A model generated the notes under the pieces. It was not told the origin of the DNA, searched no databases, and was given only the letters and a program-made list of their open reading frames with translations. This document shows positions 41,301 through 47,529 of a stretch of 64,000 nt of DNA, one piece after another. Source of the DNA: Trochalopteron elliotii (lineage: Eukaryota; Chordata; Aves; Passeriformes; Leiothrichidae); NCBI GenBank assembly GCA_024734555.1, contig JANPWX010000076.1:5151504-5215503 (forward strand). Direction: 5' to 3'. How positions within the stretch are numbered: the first letter of the stretch is position 1; each line of letters begins with the position of its first letter. The translations under genes were made by a program, and so were the position numbers.

Positions 41301-44300
41301 CACACTTCATGTGTTTTTTGAAGCTGCATATTGAAAATTTGTATTGTGGTGTTTGTAACAAATCCAGTGTGACCATAGTGGACTTTGCAGAGCTTAAGTC
41401 AGCAGCATGCCAGCAAAAGCAGCAGATCAGAGATAGATGCTTTAAGGAAAATTATAAGAGTGGTCTATATCTGTGTATTTTGTGGTGTCCTTTTGTCTGT
41501 CTGATAAACTTGGGTATGGGATCTCAATGAACAGACCTGGTTACATGTTGAGATCATTGACAGTGGTATTCTAAGGAAGATTTTCCTTCAGTGTGGAAAA
41601 GAGTTGAAACTCACACAAGCTGTGGCTGCAGTAGGTGTATGCTAAGCAGCTGGGGATCATTTAGGTGGACTAAAATAAGGCCATAATTTAAGTATGATTT
41701 GCAGTCCTGACTCTTTTTCACTGTGCATGCAGTTGATTTGCATTAAAAGTTCCCACTGGTAACAGGATGAGTTGTCTATTTTAAGGAATATAACAAGAAC
41801 CTATGTGTTGCCTGGTTGCCTGAGAAAGCCCCCATATGGAACTGTATGGGTATGAGCACCAATGTAACAGCACTGAGAGACACCTGGATGTAATTTTTTA
41901 CAAAACATTCTATTGCAAGGCATGCCAACCTGCCTGTATTTTAGTTTTTCCATTGCAGATTGCAGTAAGTTTTAGATAATTATGCTTTCTCAATAACTGA
42001 AACATGCTTAAAGAACTCTAAGCCAATTATAAACAGCGTATTTTAGAATTTTTATTACTTGAAGTAGATAACCAAAATTTTGCCTTTTCTCCAAAGATAC
42101 ATTTCAAAGCACTTAATCTTTTGTTTTAGCTCTTCCCTAATCTATTCTGCCTATGAGAGGATTAATGAGATGCGAATTTTAATCTTCTTATTGATTTCCT
42201 AATTATTTTTCATAATCTAACTGCAGCTCTTGATTTATGCTTCTCACTGATGAAAAATGTAGAAGCAACAGGAATGAATATTCTGTATGTGTATGCCCTG
42301 AGGCTGGTTGAGGATTTAGTTTTCTTTGTTTTGTAACCTCCATCTGGTCTGATGATCTTTCCATAATGCCTGTACTGCTTCTTTCTGTGTTTAGTCATAC
42401 CACATACTTTTAAATTCCCATTCACTTAAATTTAGTTTCTGTAAATTAATGAGGTTTTATAAGTTGAGGGGCAAGGCTGTACAATAAATATTTAACATCA
42501 TTTTTTGCTGGTTTCTTTCAGTAGTCTGTCTTGTCATTCATTTCCCAGAGCACTTCCACTAAACCAGCAGCTGCCACCTTGTCTGGAGCAGCCGGAGATC
42601 TTGATCTATTTACTGAGCAAACGACAAAATCCGAAGAGTCAGCAAAGAAACAACTCTCCAAAGACTCCATTTTATCACTGTATGGCACAGGAACAATGCA
42701 GCAGCAAAATGCTCCAGGTAAATAATGTTGTGGAGGTTTCTGTGCAGTCCTATTTTTAATCTTTATCTAGTAAATTTATCTTCTTCAAGTATAAAGCTAA
42801 GGTTGGATACCTGCTAACTATATTCAAGTGAAGGTTTTTATTCTTAGCTTTTATAAAACTGAGAAAAATTACTGAAATGTAATATGGATGCTGAAGAAAA
42901 ACATATATGTGATTTTAATTTATTTATAGCTGTTCAAATGGTCAAGTGTACAATTTACCGAAAGATTTGTGAAGTCTGCTTCTGCCATGTAATTCATCAG
43001 TGAGGTTCTGAGTCTCCAGTGTGCAGCCAGCAGGCTGTCAAGAACCCTTACAGAACTGTCAGAGCTTTGGTTTAGCTGTGCTTGTGTGAACACAAAGACC
43101 TCCAGTACAGCAATTGAAAGATTCTAGTTCACCACAGGAATGCCAAACATTTCTTGGTAGTTAATCTTGTGGTGAGTCCCTTTCCTTTGAGAGTTTTAAA
43201 GCAATTTTTTGCTTTTACCAGAAGATAAGTTGGCAGCACTGACATACAGATGGACAAAGTTATTCTTAAAATTATTTTGGTGCACTTCTGACTTATGGGA
43301 TGGGGGAGGAAAATCACAAGACACCTCTGCTGAGATCTTCCTTTCTCTGGTACAGGTATGTTCATGGGGTCGTCTTCTATGCCATTTACCACACAACCAT
43401 CAACTCACTTTCAAGGCTTTCCAGCCATGGGAGTTCCTGTGCCAGCAGCAACTGGGATGATGGGAAACATGATGGGACAATCAGTACCAGTCATGGGACA
43501 AAGCACGGGTGTGATGGTAGGAGTGGGAATGCCCAATGGATTTACTGGTACTGCACCAACTGGTGTGATGGGACTTCCTCAAACTGTCGTTGGACCTCAA
43601 GGTGCAATGGTGGGACAGATGGTCACACCACCACAAAATAAGTATGGATTGCAACAAAACCAACAAGCTCAATGGAACCTCTCTCAGGTAAAGACTGGCC
43701 ATTCCCAGACAAGAGTGGTTTAGGAAGGATGATGCTTTTCAGATACAAAATGTGTGGCTGTAGGAGGAAGGTCAAGTTAAAGACTACTGGACTGTGAACT
43801 GCTCAGAGGCACATGTTAATAAACCCCAGTGAATAGTTCAGTGAAAGATAACTAATATGAATGCAGAGAATAATTTTGCCAAGGCAGACCAAACTCAGTT
43901 CTCTGCTTCCATGGCTCTTCTCATCCTGTCATCAGAGCCAGCCAGGTAAAACACTTAGCTCAGCTAGAGTTAAAAAGTTCTGAAATGTAAACGCAGCCTT
44001 CCAGCTAAAAGTGGAATTTAACTGCTTGAGGATAGCCATTACCAATGAATACTTTCATTCACAGATTTCAGAGTTTTGGTGGTGTGTGAAGTGCTCTGTG
44101 CTCTTAATATTTTCTTCTGGATCATTTGCTTAGGTGCATCTGTTATTTATCTGTAGCATTTCCATCCTATTTGTTAAACATGTTTGAAAAGTTCTCTAGA
44201 AGGGTTAATGTACATGTAGTGCTGTATTTGTACATATTCCAAGAAAGCATCTTGAAATCGGGTATTTGAGTGTTTATTGGGGCAGGGTGAGGCAGAGAGA

Positions 44301-46121
44301 TCAGACCTAAATTATTCCCTTGGAGTTCAGGATGGATGATAGCAACTATTTTTTTCATGCTGTTGTTTGCGTTATGATAACAATATAATAATTCCATGGT
44401 GTTTACTTAGTAATGCACGAAGAGAATCTTAGTGACTGACTGAAATTGGATGATATAAATTTTTACTGTTCTGCTCTGTATTATGGTTTGAACATTTATG
44501 AAGGTAAACAACATTTCCTACATGGATAAAACAGCTTCTGTTTGAAAATACAGGCTGTCATTCTGCTTTGAAAAATAATTCTTAAAGGTGAGAATTTCAA
44601 AATGTCAGATCAAAAAAATCTGTGGATGTACTGGTGGCAGTCTTTTCCTAGGTATCTAGCTTTAAAAAGACCCATATCAGCTTTGAAATTAAAATCTTGC
44701 CTGTTATCAATTACATGTTAAAAGTTGGCTCCTAGAATATGCTCTTCACATGTTCCTGTGCCCCTTGCACATCAGATGTCAGTGTGATGACATTCCACAG
44801 TCTGCAGAACTCTGATTTAAACTCTGACTCTAGCTGAAAGGGGGAGAGCTTGCTTTACCAGACTAATGTGTCTTGTATAGTCTGCTGCCTAAGAATTCTG
44901 TTCCAGAAGAGATGAACCACTGGGTAAAACATGTTTTCATCAGCTCTTTTCTATTTCCAGGTTCAGTGGTAGCTTGTTTTCTGCAGATACACAGTTCTGT
45001 GTGAAAGCACACAGAACTTAATTTTACCCTGAAATGCTAGTATGGAGTTTTAAGTAAACTTTTCACCAGTGTTTCAGTTTGATTTTGCAACCTGGTATTG
45101 TTCACTCATGCTTGAATGAGCTCTGAGTCTTACCTAGTGCTGCCTTTAGGTTGAAGCAAATGTTACTTATCCAACATCTCTATTCATTGGCTCTAACTAT
45201 TAATTGCTCCAGATGCTCTTTTGCTGTCAAACTCATTTTGACATTGAGCACTTAAAATTACAGTGACTAGATATTTGTAAAGACTACAAATAGTTTTGCA
45301 ACAGCCCTGAAGTGAATGTGCTGAATTTTTAATTCTTTCCCACTTTTAACTAGATGTTAAATTCATGTGCATTTAATTTCATGTGGATAATTTTACTCGT
45401 TTTTTAAGGAATTACAGCGTCTTGAGTAGGTTCTTTAGCAAGGATGGTTAGATAATACTCAAGTTTATAAATCCACTTCATTCTTTGTTGATTGTCACCT
45501 AAATGGACAATTTCTGTAAAAACTGGTGTAGTCAAGATTATGAAGTCTCCAAAGAAATGTTGCTGGAAAAAAAAATCTGGAGCTGCAAGTGCAGACAAGA
45601 CTGTATTACTGGCTTTGGTGTTTCTTTATTGCAGTTGCTACAATTTTGTTCGTTAGCTTTCAAACTGTGAAAGCAAACTTTTACCAACCAGCCACACTGG
45701 CCACCTCTTTCACATGCTGTCAGTTCTCATGTGACACATACACCAAATGCTGCAGCCCATCAGCTGATATATATTGGTGGTTGAAGGGCTCCAGAAAAGC
45801 TGGTAGTGTGAGAAAAAGCTTAGAAATTTAGATGGAGCAATATTTTTATTTAATGAAAAATATTTTTAGGGAAATGTACTTGTAACTGGGTGGCTGGTTG
45901 GAGGCAGGACTGCTTTTGGCTAGTAGCATGCTGTGTTTCAGTGCCAGTGCTAACCAGGCTCGTGTGTGTGTGTGTGTGCTTTGCAGATGAATCAGCAAAT
46001 GGCTGGAATGAACCTCAGCAGTTCCAGCAACGTGATGGGCTTTGGCCAGCCCCCCAACACAGCTGCAGGATGGACTGGAAGCTCCTCTGGCCAGACTCTC
46101 AGCACACAACTGTGGAAATGA
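2244..46121 (+). CDS. SMAP1: SMAP1, stromal membrane-associated protein 1 (small ArfGAP), C-terminal part, six exons
   Basis: SMAP1 is a GTPase-activating protein for Arf6 that acts on clathrin-coated endocytic vesicles (known for the family). The window holds six exons: 2244-2324, 24526-24610, 33885-34012, 42549-42717, 43356-43687 and 45987-46121. Joined, they total 930 nt, 309 residues plus TGA, with no in-frame stop and matching phases at every junction (0, 0, 1, 0, 1, 0). In order they encode a Lys/Glu-rich linker, the clathrin box LLGLD, a DLDIF segment, a DLDLF segment, a Met/Gly/Pro/Gln-rich region and a tail ending TQLWK. The N-terminal ArfGAP zinc finger is absent and must lie left of position 1. 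I recall the human protein as 467 residues, so about one third is missing here. SMAP1 is chosen over SMAP2 from recalled C-terminal similarity and because B3GAT2 is the convergent neighbour, as in human 6q13. Confidence 0.95.
2404..2458. repeat. TG/TA dinucleotide-rich microsatellite
   Basis: Alternating purine-pyrimidine tract of TGTG, TATA and CATA units just downstream of the first exon in the window, imperfect and interrupted. Confidence 0.7.
2620..2757 (-). mobile_element. tRNA-Ile-derived SINE with CR1 tail (TguSINE1-like)
   Basis: Read on the - strand, 2755-2684 resembles a tRNA: an A-box-like TTAGCCCAGCTGG (2739-2751), the arm CACGGTGCCACCAACACCAA and a B box GGTTCAATCCC (2695-2705). 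The arm pattern is that of tRNA-Ile with a decayed anticodon loop (ACC where AAT would be). It is followed by the CR1 3' end, seen on + as TCACAGAATAGTCTTGGGTT and GGAAGGGACC. A tRNA-Ile head with a CR1 tail is the structure of TguSINE1, described in passerine birds. It has no protein and was mobilised in trans by CR1. Confidence 0.75.
10292..10325. repeat. (GAT)n/(AAT)n trinucleotide repeat
   Basis: A short imperfect run of GAT then AAT triplets in the intron. Confidence 0.75.
11339..11386. repeat. 24-bp tandem duplication
   Basis: Two adjacent copies of a 24-bp unit beginning TTTGAAGCTGT start at 11339 and 11363 and are nearly identical in TTTGAAGCTG and AAGATAAAAG. Confidence 0.7.
12180..12870 (+). 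mobile_element. Possible decayed LTR-type retroelement
   Basis: This stretch is more GC-rich than its flanks, and the part around 12630-12780 (TGTGCCTGGGTGTGAGCACT, CAGACAAGTGGGGTAAGAGG) is like avian endogenous retroviral LTRs as I remember them. Its edges, target duplications and internal genes cannot be identified. It could instead be unique sequence, and the open frames within it look accidental. Confidence 0.3.
12944..13016. repeat. Imperfect 38-bp tandem duplication
   Basis: Two units of 38-bp period start at 12944 and 12982. They share TGT-GGGTCTT, GAA-GAAGTTTCA and a final TAA, with several substitutions between them. Confidence 0.6.
14483..14508. repeat. 13-bp AT-rich tandem duplication
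   Basis: ATCATATTAATTA is repeated twice in direct succession. Confidence 0.7.
15035..15410 (-). mobile_element. Endogenous retrovirus LTR, alpharetrovirus-like layout, solo or truncated
   Basis: On the - strand a TATAAAA box (15134-15140) is followed about 20 nt later by AATAAA (15111-15116), then GCAGAACGTAGC and a pyrimidine-rich segment (TCTGCGTTCTCTCTATACTC). A TATA box with the poly(A) signal just upstream of or at the cap site, implying a very short R region, is the arrangement of avian alpharetrovirus and related ERVK LTRs (family knowledge). No gag, pol or env remains on either side. Edges are approximate and I could not find a convincing target duplication. Confidence 0.55.
15111..15140 (-). 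promoter_or_regulatory. LTR core promoter and poly(A) signal
   Basis: TATAAAA at 15134-15140 and AATAAA at 15111-15116 lie on the same strand. The element faces against SMAP1, so it could act as an antisense promoter or an antisense poly(A) site if still active. Confidence 0.4.
18573..18611. repeat. T/C-rich low-complexity tract
   Basis: Poly-T and CTTCTCTTCTC-type pyrimidine run. Confidence 0.7.
19690..20035 (-). mobile_element. CR1-like fragment, antisense
   Basis: On + the phrases CTTGTCTGCCAAGTCAGTCA, GACTTCCTCTTGATGAAGCC, GTGCCTGGAATTGGTTTCCA and TTCCCTGGGTCTTGCTTCTT appear in an order familiar from internal portions of avian CR1 LINEs. It is diverged and the edges are uncertain. Confidence 0.5.
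22874..22902. repeat. 15-bp tandem duplication
   Basis: TGTTGATTTATGGC occurs twice at 15-bp spacing. Confidence 0.6.
24526..24610 (+). CDS. SMAP1: SMAP1 exon: clathrin-box exon (first part)
   Basis: This exon is 28 codons plus one base. The acceptor follows a long T tract (TTTCCTTTACAAG) and the donor is GTAAGC. The peptide starts PQKKEDQQSE and ends EPTIDLLGL, and the leftover G joins AT of the next exon to give Asp. The spliced product therefore contains LLGLD, a type I clathrin box known to bind the clathrin heavy-chain terminal domain in SMAP proteins. Phase is 0 at the start and 1 at the end, so this exon cannot be skipped alone without a frameshift. It sits isolated between introns of 22 kb and 9 kb. 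Confidence 0.93.
26251..26824 (-). mobile_element. CR1 LINE 3' fragment, antisense
   Basis: It starts with the terminal CR1 motif in reverse (ATCATAGAACCATAGAGTAG, GGTTGGAAGGGACC). It continues with recognisable blocks (CTGGCATACTGGGATGAGTC, CAGTCTGTCTGTCTTGAATT, GGCCAGAACTGGACACAGAC) to about 26824. It is 5'-truncated, as is normal for CR1. No intact frame. Confidence 0.85.
28688..29477 (-). mobile_element. CR1 LINE 3' fragment, antisense
   Basis: Near-complete 3' CR1 segment: TAGAATCATAGAATAGTTTG and GGTTGCTCAGAGCCCCATTC, then CTTTCTCTGGACCTGCTGCA, CAGGTGGCGTCCCGTCCAAG and GGTTGAACCTCATGAGG. It is better preserved than the other copies. Several chance open frames, including 157 codons on + (29237-29710), arise from it and are not genes. 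Confidence 0.9.
32051..32656 (+). mobile_element. Solo LTR of an endogenous retrovirus (ERVL-like) with 5-bp target duplication
   Basis: The LTR spans 32056-32651 and is flanked by a perfect direct repeat GCATC at 32051-32055 and 32652-32656. Its start (TCATGGTTGG, CCCAGCCGGCAACTAAGC) and end (TTAACTCTATCCCAGCC, AAAACCAGCACA) are those of a common avian LTR family as I remember it. A TTTATATA box lies near 32362. Five-bp duplications fit ERVL-type integration. No internal retroviral genes remain, implying LTR-LTR recombination. Orientation is assigned from the TATA box and recalled consensus. Confidence 0.8.
33885..34012 (+). CDS. SMAP1: SMAP1 exon: end of clathrin box and acidic LNDDLDIFGP segment
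   Basis: This exon is 128 nt after the acceptor TTGCTTTTCCAG and before the donor GTAAAA. Its first two bases complete the Asp of LLGLD. It then reads GPTEAS, a Thr/Ala/Gly-rich stretch, and LNDDLDIFGPMISNPLP, ending PPAQ. The LNDDLDIFGPMISNPLP block agrees closely with the vertebrate SMAP1 I recall, whereas the Ala/Thr-rich spacer is looser. The acidic DLDIF repeats the style of the DLDLF in the next exon and may be an adaptor or clathrin contact (inference). Phase is 1 in and 0 out. Confidence 0.94.
35857..35873. repeat. (TA)n microsatellite
   Basis: Uninterrupted alternating TA run. Confidence 0.8.
37908..37931. repeat. TG-rich microsatellite
   Basis: Interrupted (TG)n tract with ATG and CTG breaks. 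Confidence 0.7.
38396..39142 (+). mobile_element. CR1 LINE 3' fragment, sense
   Basis: Blocks in CR1 order: CACTACAGGCTGGGCAATAA, GACTTGGGGGTGCTAGTGGA, GCTGGGCTGCATCAGGAG, GTTGGAGCAGGACCAGAGAG, GTTCAACCTGGAGAGGAG and CAGAGAAGTTGTGGATGCCC. It ends ATGAATCCATGATTAT, the decayed ATTCTATG-type tail. It is 5'-truncated, diverged and without an intact frame. Confidence 0.88.
42549..42717 (+). CDS. SMAP1: SMAP1 exon: DLDLFTEQTTKSEE segment
   Basis: This exon is 56 codons plus one base, with donor GTAAAT. The peptide opens STSTKPAAATLSG, continues GDLDLFTEQTTKSEE and KKQLSKDSILSLYGTG, and ends QQQNAPG with the G split to the next exon. The central block is strongly conserved in SMAP proteins. I set the start after TTTCCCAG at 42541-42548. 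A second AG with an arguably better pyrimidine tract lies 27 nt upstream at 42520-42521, but using it would make the first codon TAG, so it cannot give a full-length product. Confidence 0.93.
42718..43355. other. SMAP1 intron of 638 bp
   Basis: GT at 42718 and AG at 43354-43355. No repeat or other feature recognised. Confidence 0.7.
43356..43687 (+). CDS. SMAP1: SMAP1 exon: Met/Gly/Gln-rich region
   Basis: At 332 nt this is the largest exon of the gene in the window. The acceptor is TCTCTGGTACAG and the donor GTAAAG. The 110 complete codons are low-complexity, rich in Met, Gly, Pro, Val and Gln, starting MFMGSSSMPF and ending AQWNLSQ. The conserved anchors are FQGFPAMGVPVPAA, MPNGF, VVGPQG and MVGQM. 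An imperfect in-frame duplication of an MGQS-containing unit, 21 nt in period, begins at 43472 and 43493. No folded domain is visible. In the family this tail is thought to be disordered and to contribute to coat association. Phase is 1 in and 0 out. Confidence 0.95.
43688..45986. other. SMAP1 last intron, 2.3 kb
   Basis: GT at 43688 and AG at 45985-45986. AT-rich; nothing recognisable except the GT repeat at its 3' end. Confidence 0.65.
45962..45978 (+). repeat. (GT)n microsatellite at the splice acceptor
   Basis: Perfect alternating GT run ending 8 bp before the AG of the SMAP1 terminal-exon acceptor. Confidence 0.85.
45987..46121 (+). CDS. SMAP1: SMAP1 terminal coding exon and stop
   Basis: There are 44 codons plus TGA (46119-46121). 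The exon opens MNQQMAGMNLSSSSN, contains GFGQPPNTAAGW and ends SSGQTLSTQLWK, matching the SMAP1 C-terminus. The acceptor TGCTTTGCAG is preceded directly by an uninterrupted (GT) tract at about 45962-45978, so most of the usual pyrimidine tract is a UG repeat. The frame from the previous exon enters at phase 0. Confidence 0.96.
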   Translation: MNQQMAGMNLSSSSNVMGFGQPPNTAAGWTGSSSGQTLSTQLWK

Positions 46122-46200
46122 AAGTTGCAATAGAAATCTTTCCCAGAGCATCCACCTAACATTCCTTGTTCAAATACATTTACTTTTGATGTTCCTTCCA

Positions 46201-46208
46201 TGTACATA
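46201..46208 (+). promoter_or_regulatory. Candidate Pumilio response element in SMAP1 3'UTR
   Basis: TGTACATA fits the UGUANAUA consensus bound by Pumilio proteins, 80 nt after the stop codon and followed by (TA) and T-rich sequence. A short motif such as this has an appreciable chance rate in AT-rich DNA. Confidence 0.3.
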
Positions 46209-46950
46209 TATATTCTTTTTCTTTTCCCCCAGCTGTTCAGATTAAGAATATAACTGACTGACCGTGTTGTGGTCTATATTGATTTAAATTTGATGTAGTG
46301 AAAATCAGATCAAGAATATATTTATACATCATTGGAAGCATTTTCATACAATGCATATGATTTCATAGACCATATTAAGAAGCTGCTTAACCACGTACTG
46401 ATTTTTTTTCCCTCAAAATTCTAGATCAAATGTTTGCATATAAGGGATGTAGCTATCATGTTAGTAATATCCAAAAATATGAACCCCAACCCCCCAAAAT
46501 TACCCAGTAATCCTGTAGAAGGTACTGTATGAACAAATGTTTAATCATATATAAATAGAATGTAAATGTATCACTGAGCAATGTTTTCTAGTGTATCAAA
46601 CAAATTTTGTTTCATCATACATTTCACTGTGATGTTGTTATGGTGTGCATAACAAGGAATGTGGTTATTGAAAGAAAGATAAACCTGGATGTTACTGTAG
46701 TTGTACAAATCACTAGTTTATTCTTTTAAAGATGAACATTTGATGCATTTGAGTTTCCTGTGGTAAAGTCTCCCACCTGGCTCAGGAGGCAGGCGCACAG
46801 TGTTAAAGCTGAGAACTGACAGCACAATATGCATTCAAGGTAACTCAGTGTGAACAGATATATTTTGTCTTGCAGAGAGATCCAGGTTTATGACAGTGAT
46901 TGTGTTTACATTTTATGGTGCCTCGTAATGATAAAATGTTATTTCCCTAT

Positions 46951-46956
46951 ATTAAA
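46951..46956 (+). terminator. Candidate SMAP1 poly(A) signal ATTAAA
   Basis: This is the commonest non-canonical poly(A) hexamer. About 20-35 nt downstream is a TGATTGTGAG then TTTTTTATTT stretch resembling a GU/U-rich element. I see no canonical AATAAA between the stop and this site. It is a prediction only. Confidence 0.4.
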
Positions 46957-46980
46957 AGGATAAATACGTAAATGATTGTG

Positions 46981-47233
46981 AGTTTTTTATTTCATTATTG
47001 TATGATCTATTTGACCACTACTTTTAATGAAGTAAAGTAAAACATGTTCAGTTTGGAGGATCCATTTATACAGATATTTAGACCAACAGTTTGTGAGTTA
47101 AAATCAGTTTATAATTACACCATTAAGCTGGATAAATACAAAAAGTATATACATAAATAATGATTTTGAAAATACTCCATTGCAGCCATGTTTCTCTATG
47201 TGGAAACAGCGTTAAAACAAAGGTAAGTGTCAG
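46981..47233. other. Gap between the two proximal 3' ends
   Basis: This is AT-rich DNA between the inferred proximal ends of SMAP1 and B3GAT2. I see no gene or repeat here. It may be transcribed from either or both strands if distal poly(A) signals are used. Confidence 0.4.
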
Positions 47234-47442
47234 TTTATTAAGCTGAGAGTTCAGAAATGCATGCAGACAAGTTAGAACAAAGCACACCCACTTGATTTGC
47301 TTATTAGTCTCTGAAAGCTTCCTTTTGTTTCCACAGAAGTCCGTCAGGTCTCAGGCAGAAGCAGATGGTTTTAGCTGTCTAAACTGGAACACGCGCTGCT
47401 GCGTGCGCTGTCCTGCTCCTGCCATGGGACTGTCCCCCCAGG
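47234..47442 (-). other. B3GAT2: B3GAT2 3' untranslated region (proximal end inferred)
   Basis: This is non-coding sequence after the B3GAT2 stop on the - strand. The nearest AATAAA on this strand is at 47234-47239, which would give a 3'UTR of about 0.2 kb. Further AATAAA hexamers occur at 46986-46991 and 46717-46722. Using the last would carry the transcript into the SMAP1 3'UTR. The true end cannot be decided from sequence. Confidence 0.4.
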
Positions 47443-47529
47443 TCATACCTCAATATTGACTGTGTCCAGGTGGTACTTTGGCTCATTAGCTAGATTCACT
47501 TTCTCTGTTCGGGTGTGCCATACAAGAAC
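47443..47529 (-). CDS. B3GAT2: B3GAT2 terminal coding exon and stop
   Basis: There are 28 codons plus TGA (47443-47445): [22 protein letters not shown] and TVNIEV. The acceptor is GTATTTTCTAG. HTRTEK supplies UDP-contacting His and Arg in this family. The intron separating it from the previous exon is only 79 bp (47530-47608). The preceding exon ends in phase 0, so the frame continues directly. Confidence 0.95.
   Translation of the reverse strand, partial: VLVWHTRTEKVNLANEPKYHLDTVNIEV

Larger units (their letters stand above)
34013..42548. other. SMAP1 intron of 8.5 kb
   Basis: GT at 34013 and AG at 42547-42548. It contains one CR1 in the sense orientation (listed), a (TA) run near 35857-35873, a TG-rich run at 37908-37931 and a GC-rich patch at 40540-40730. 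Other parts (34013-38395, 39143-40500 and 40740-42500) show nothing recognisable. Confidence 0.6.
46122..46980 (+). other. SMAP1: SMAP1 3' untranslated region (proximal end inferred)
   Basis: This is AT-rich sequence after the SMAP1 stop without supported coding potential. The right end is inferred from ATTAAA at 46951-46956, which is followed by a GT/T-rich stretch (about 46974-46994) suitable as a downstream element. A Pumilio-type site, TGTACATA, is at 46201-46208. Longer isoforms are possible because AATAAA also occurs at 48091 and 48113. Confidence 0.55.

Noticed and set aside
43300..43641. 113-codon frame with Cys/Gly/Asn-rich translation
   Set aside because: It is the alternative reading frame of the SMAP1 Met/Gly-rich exon and begins in the intron.
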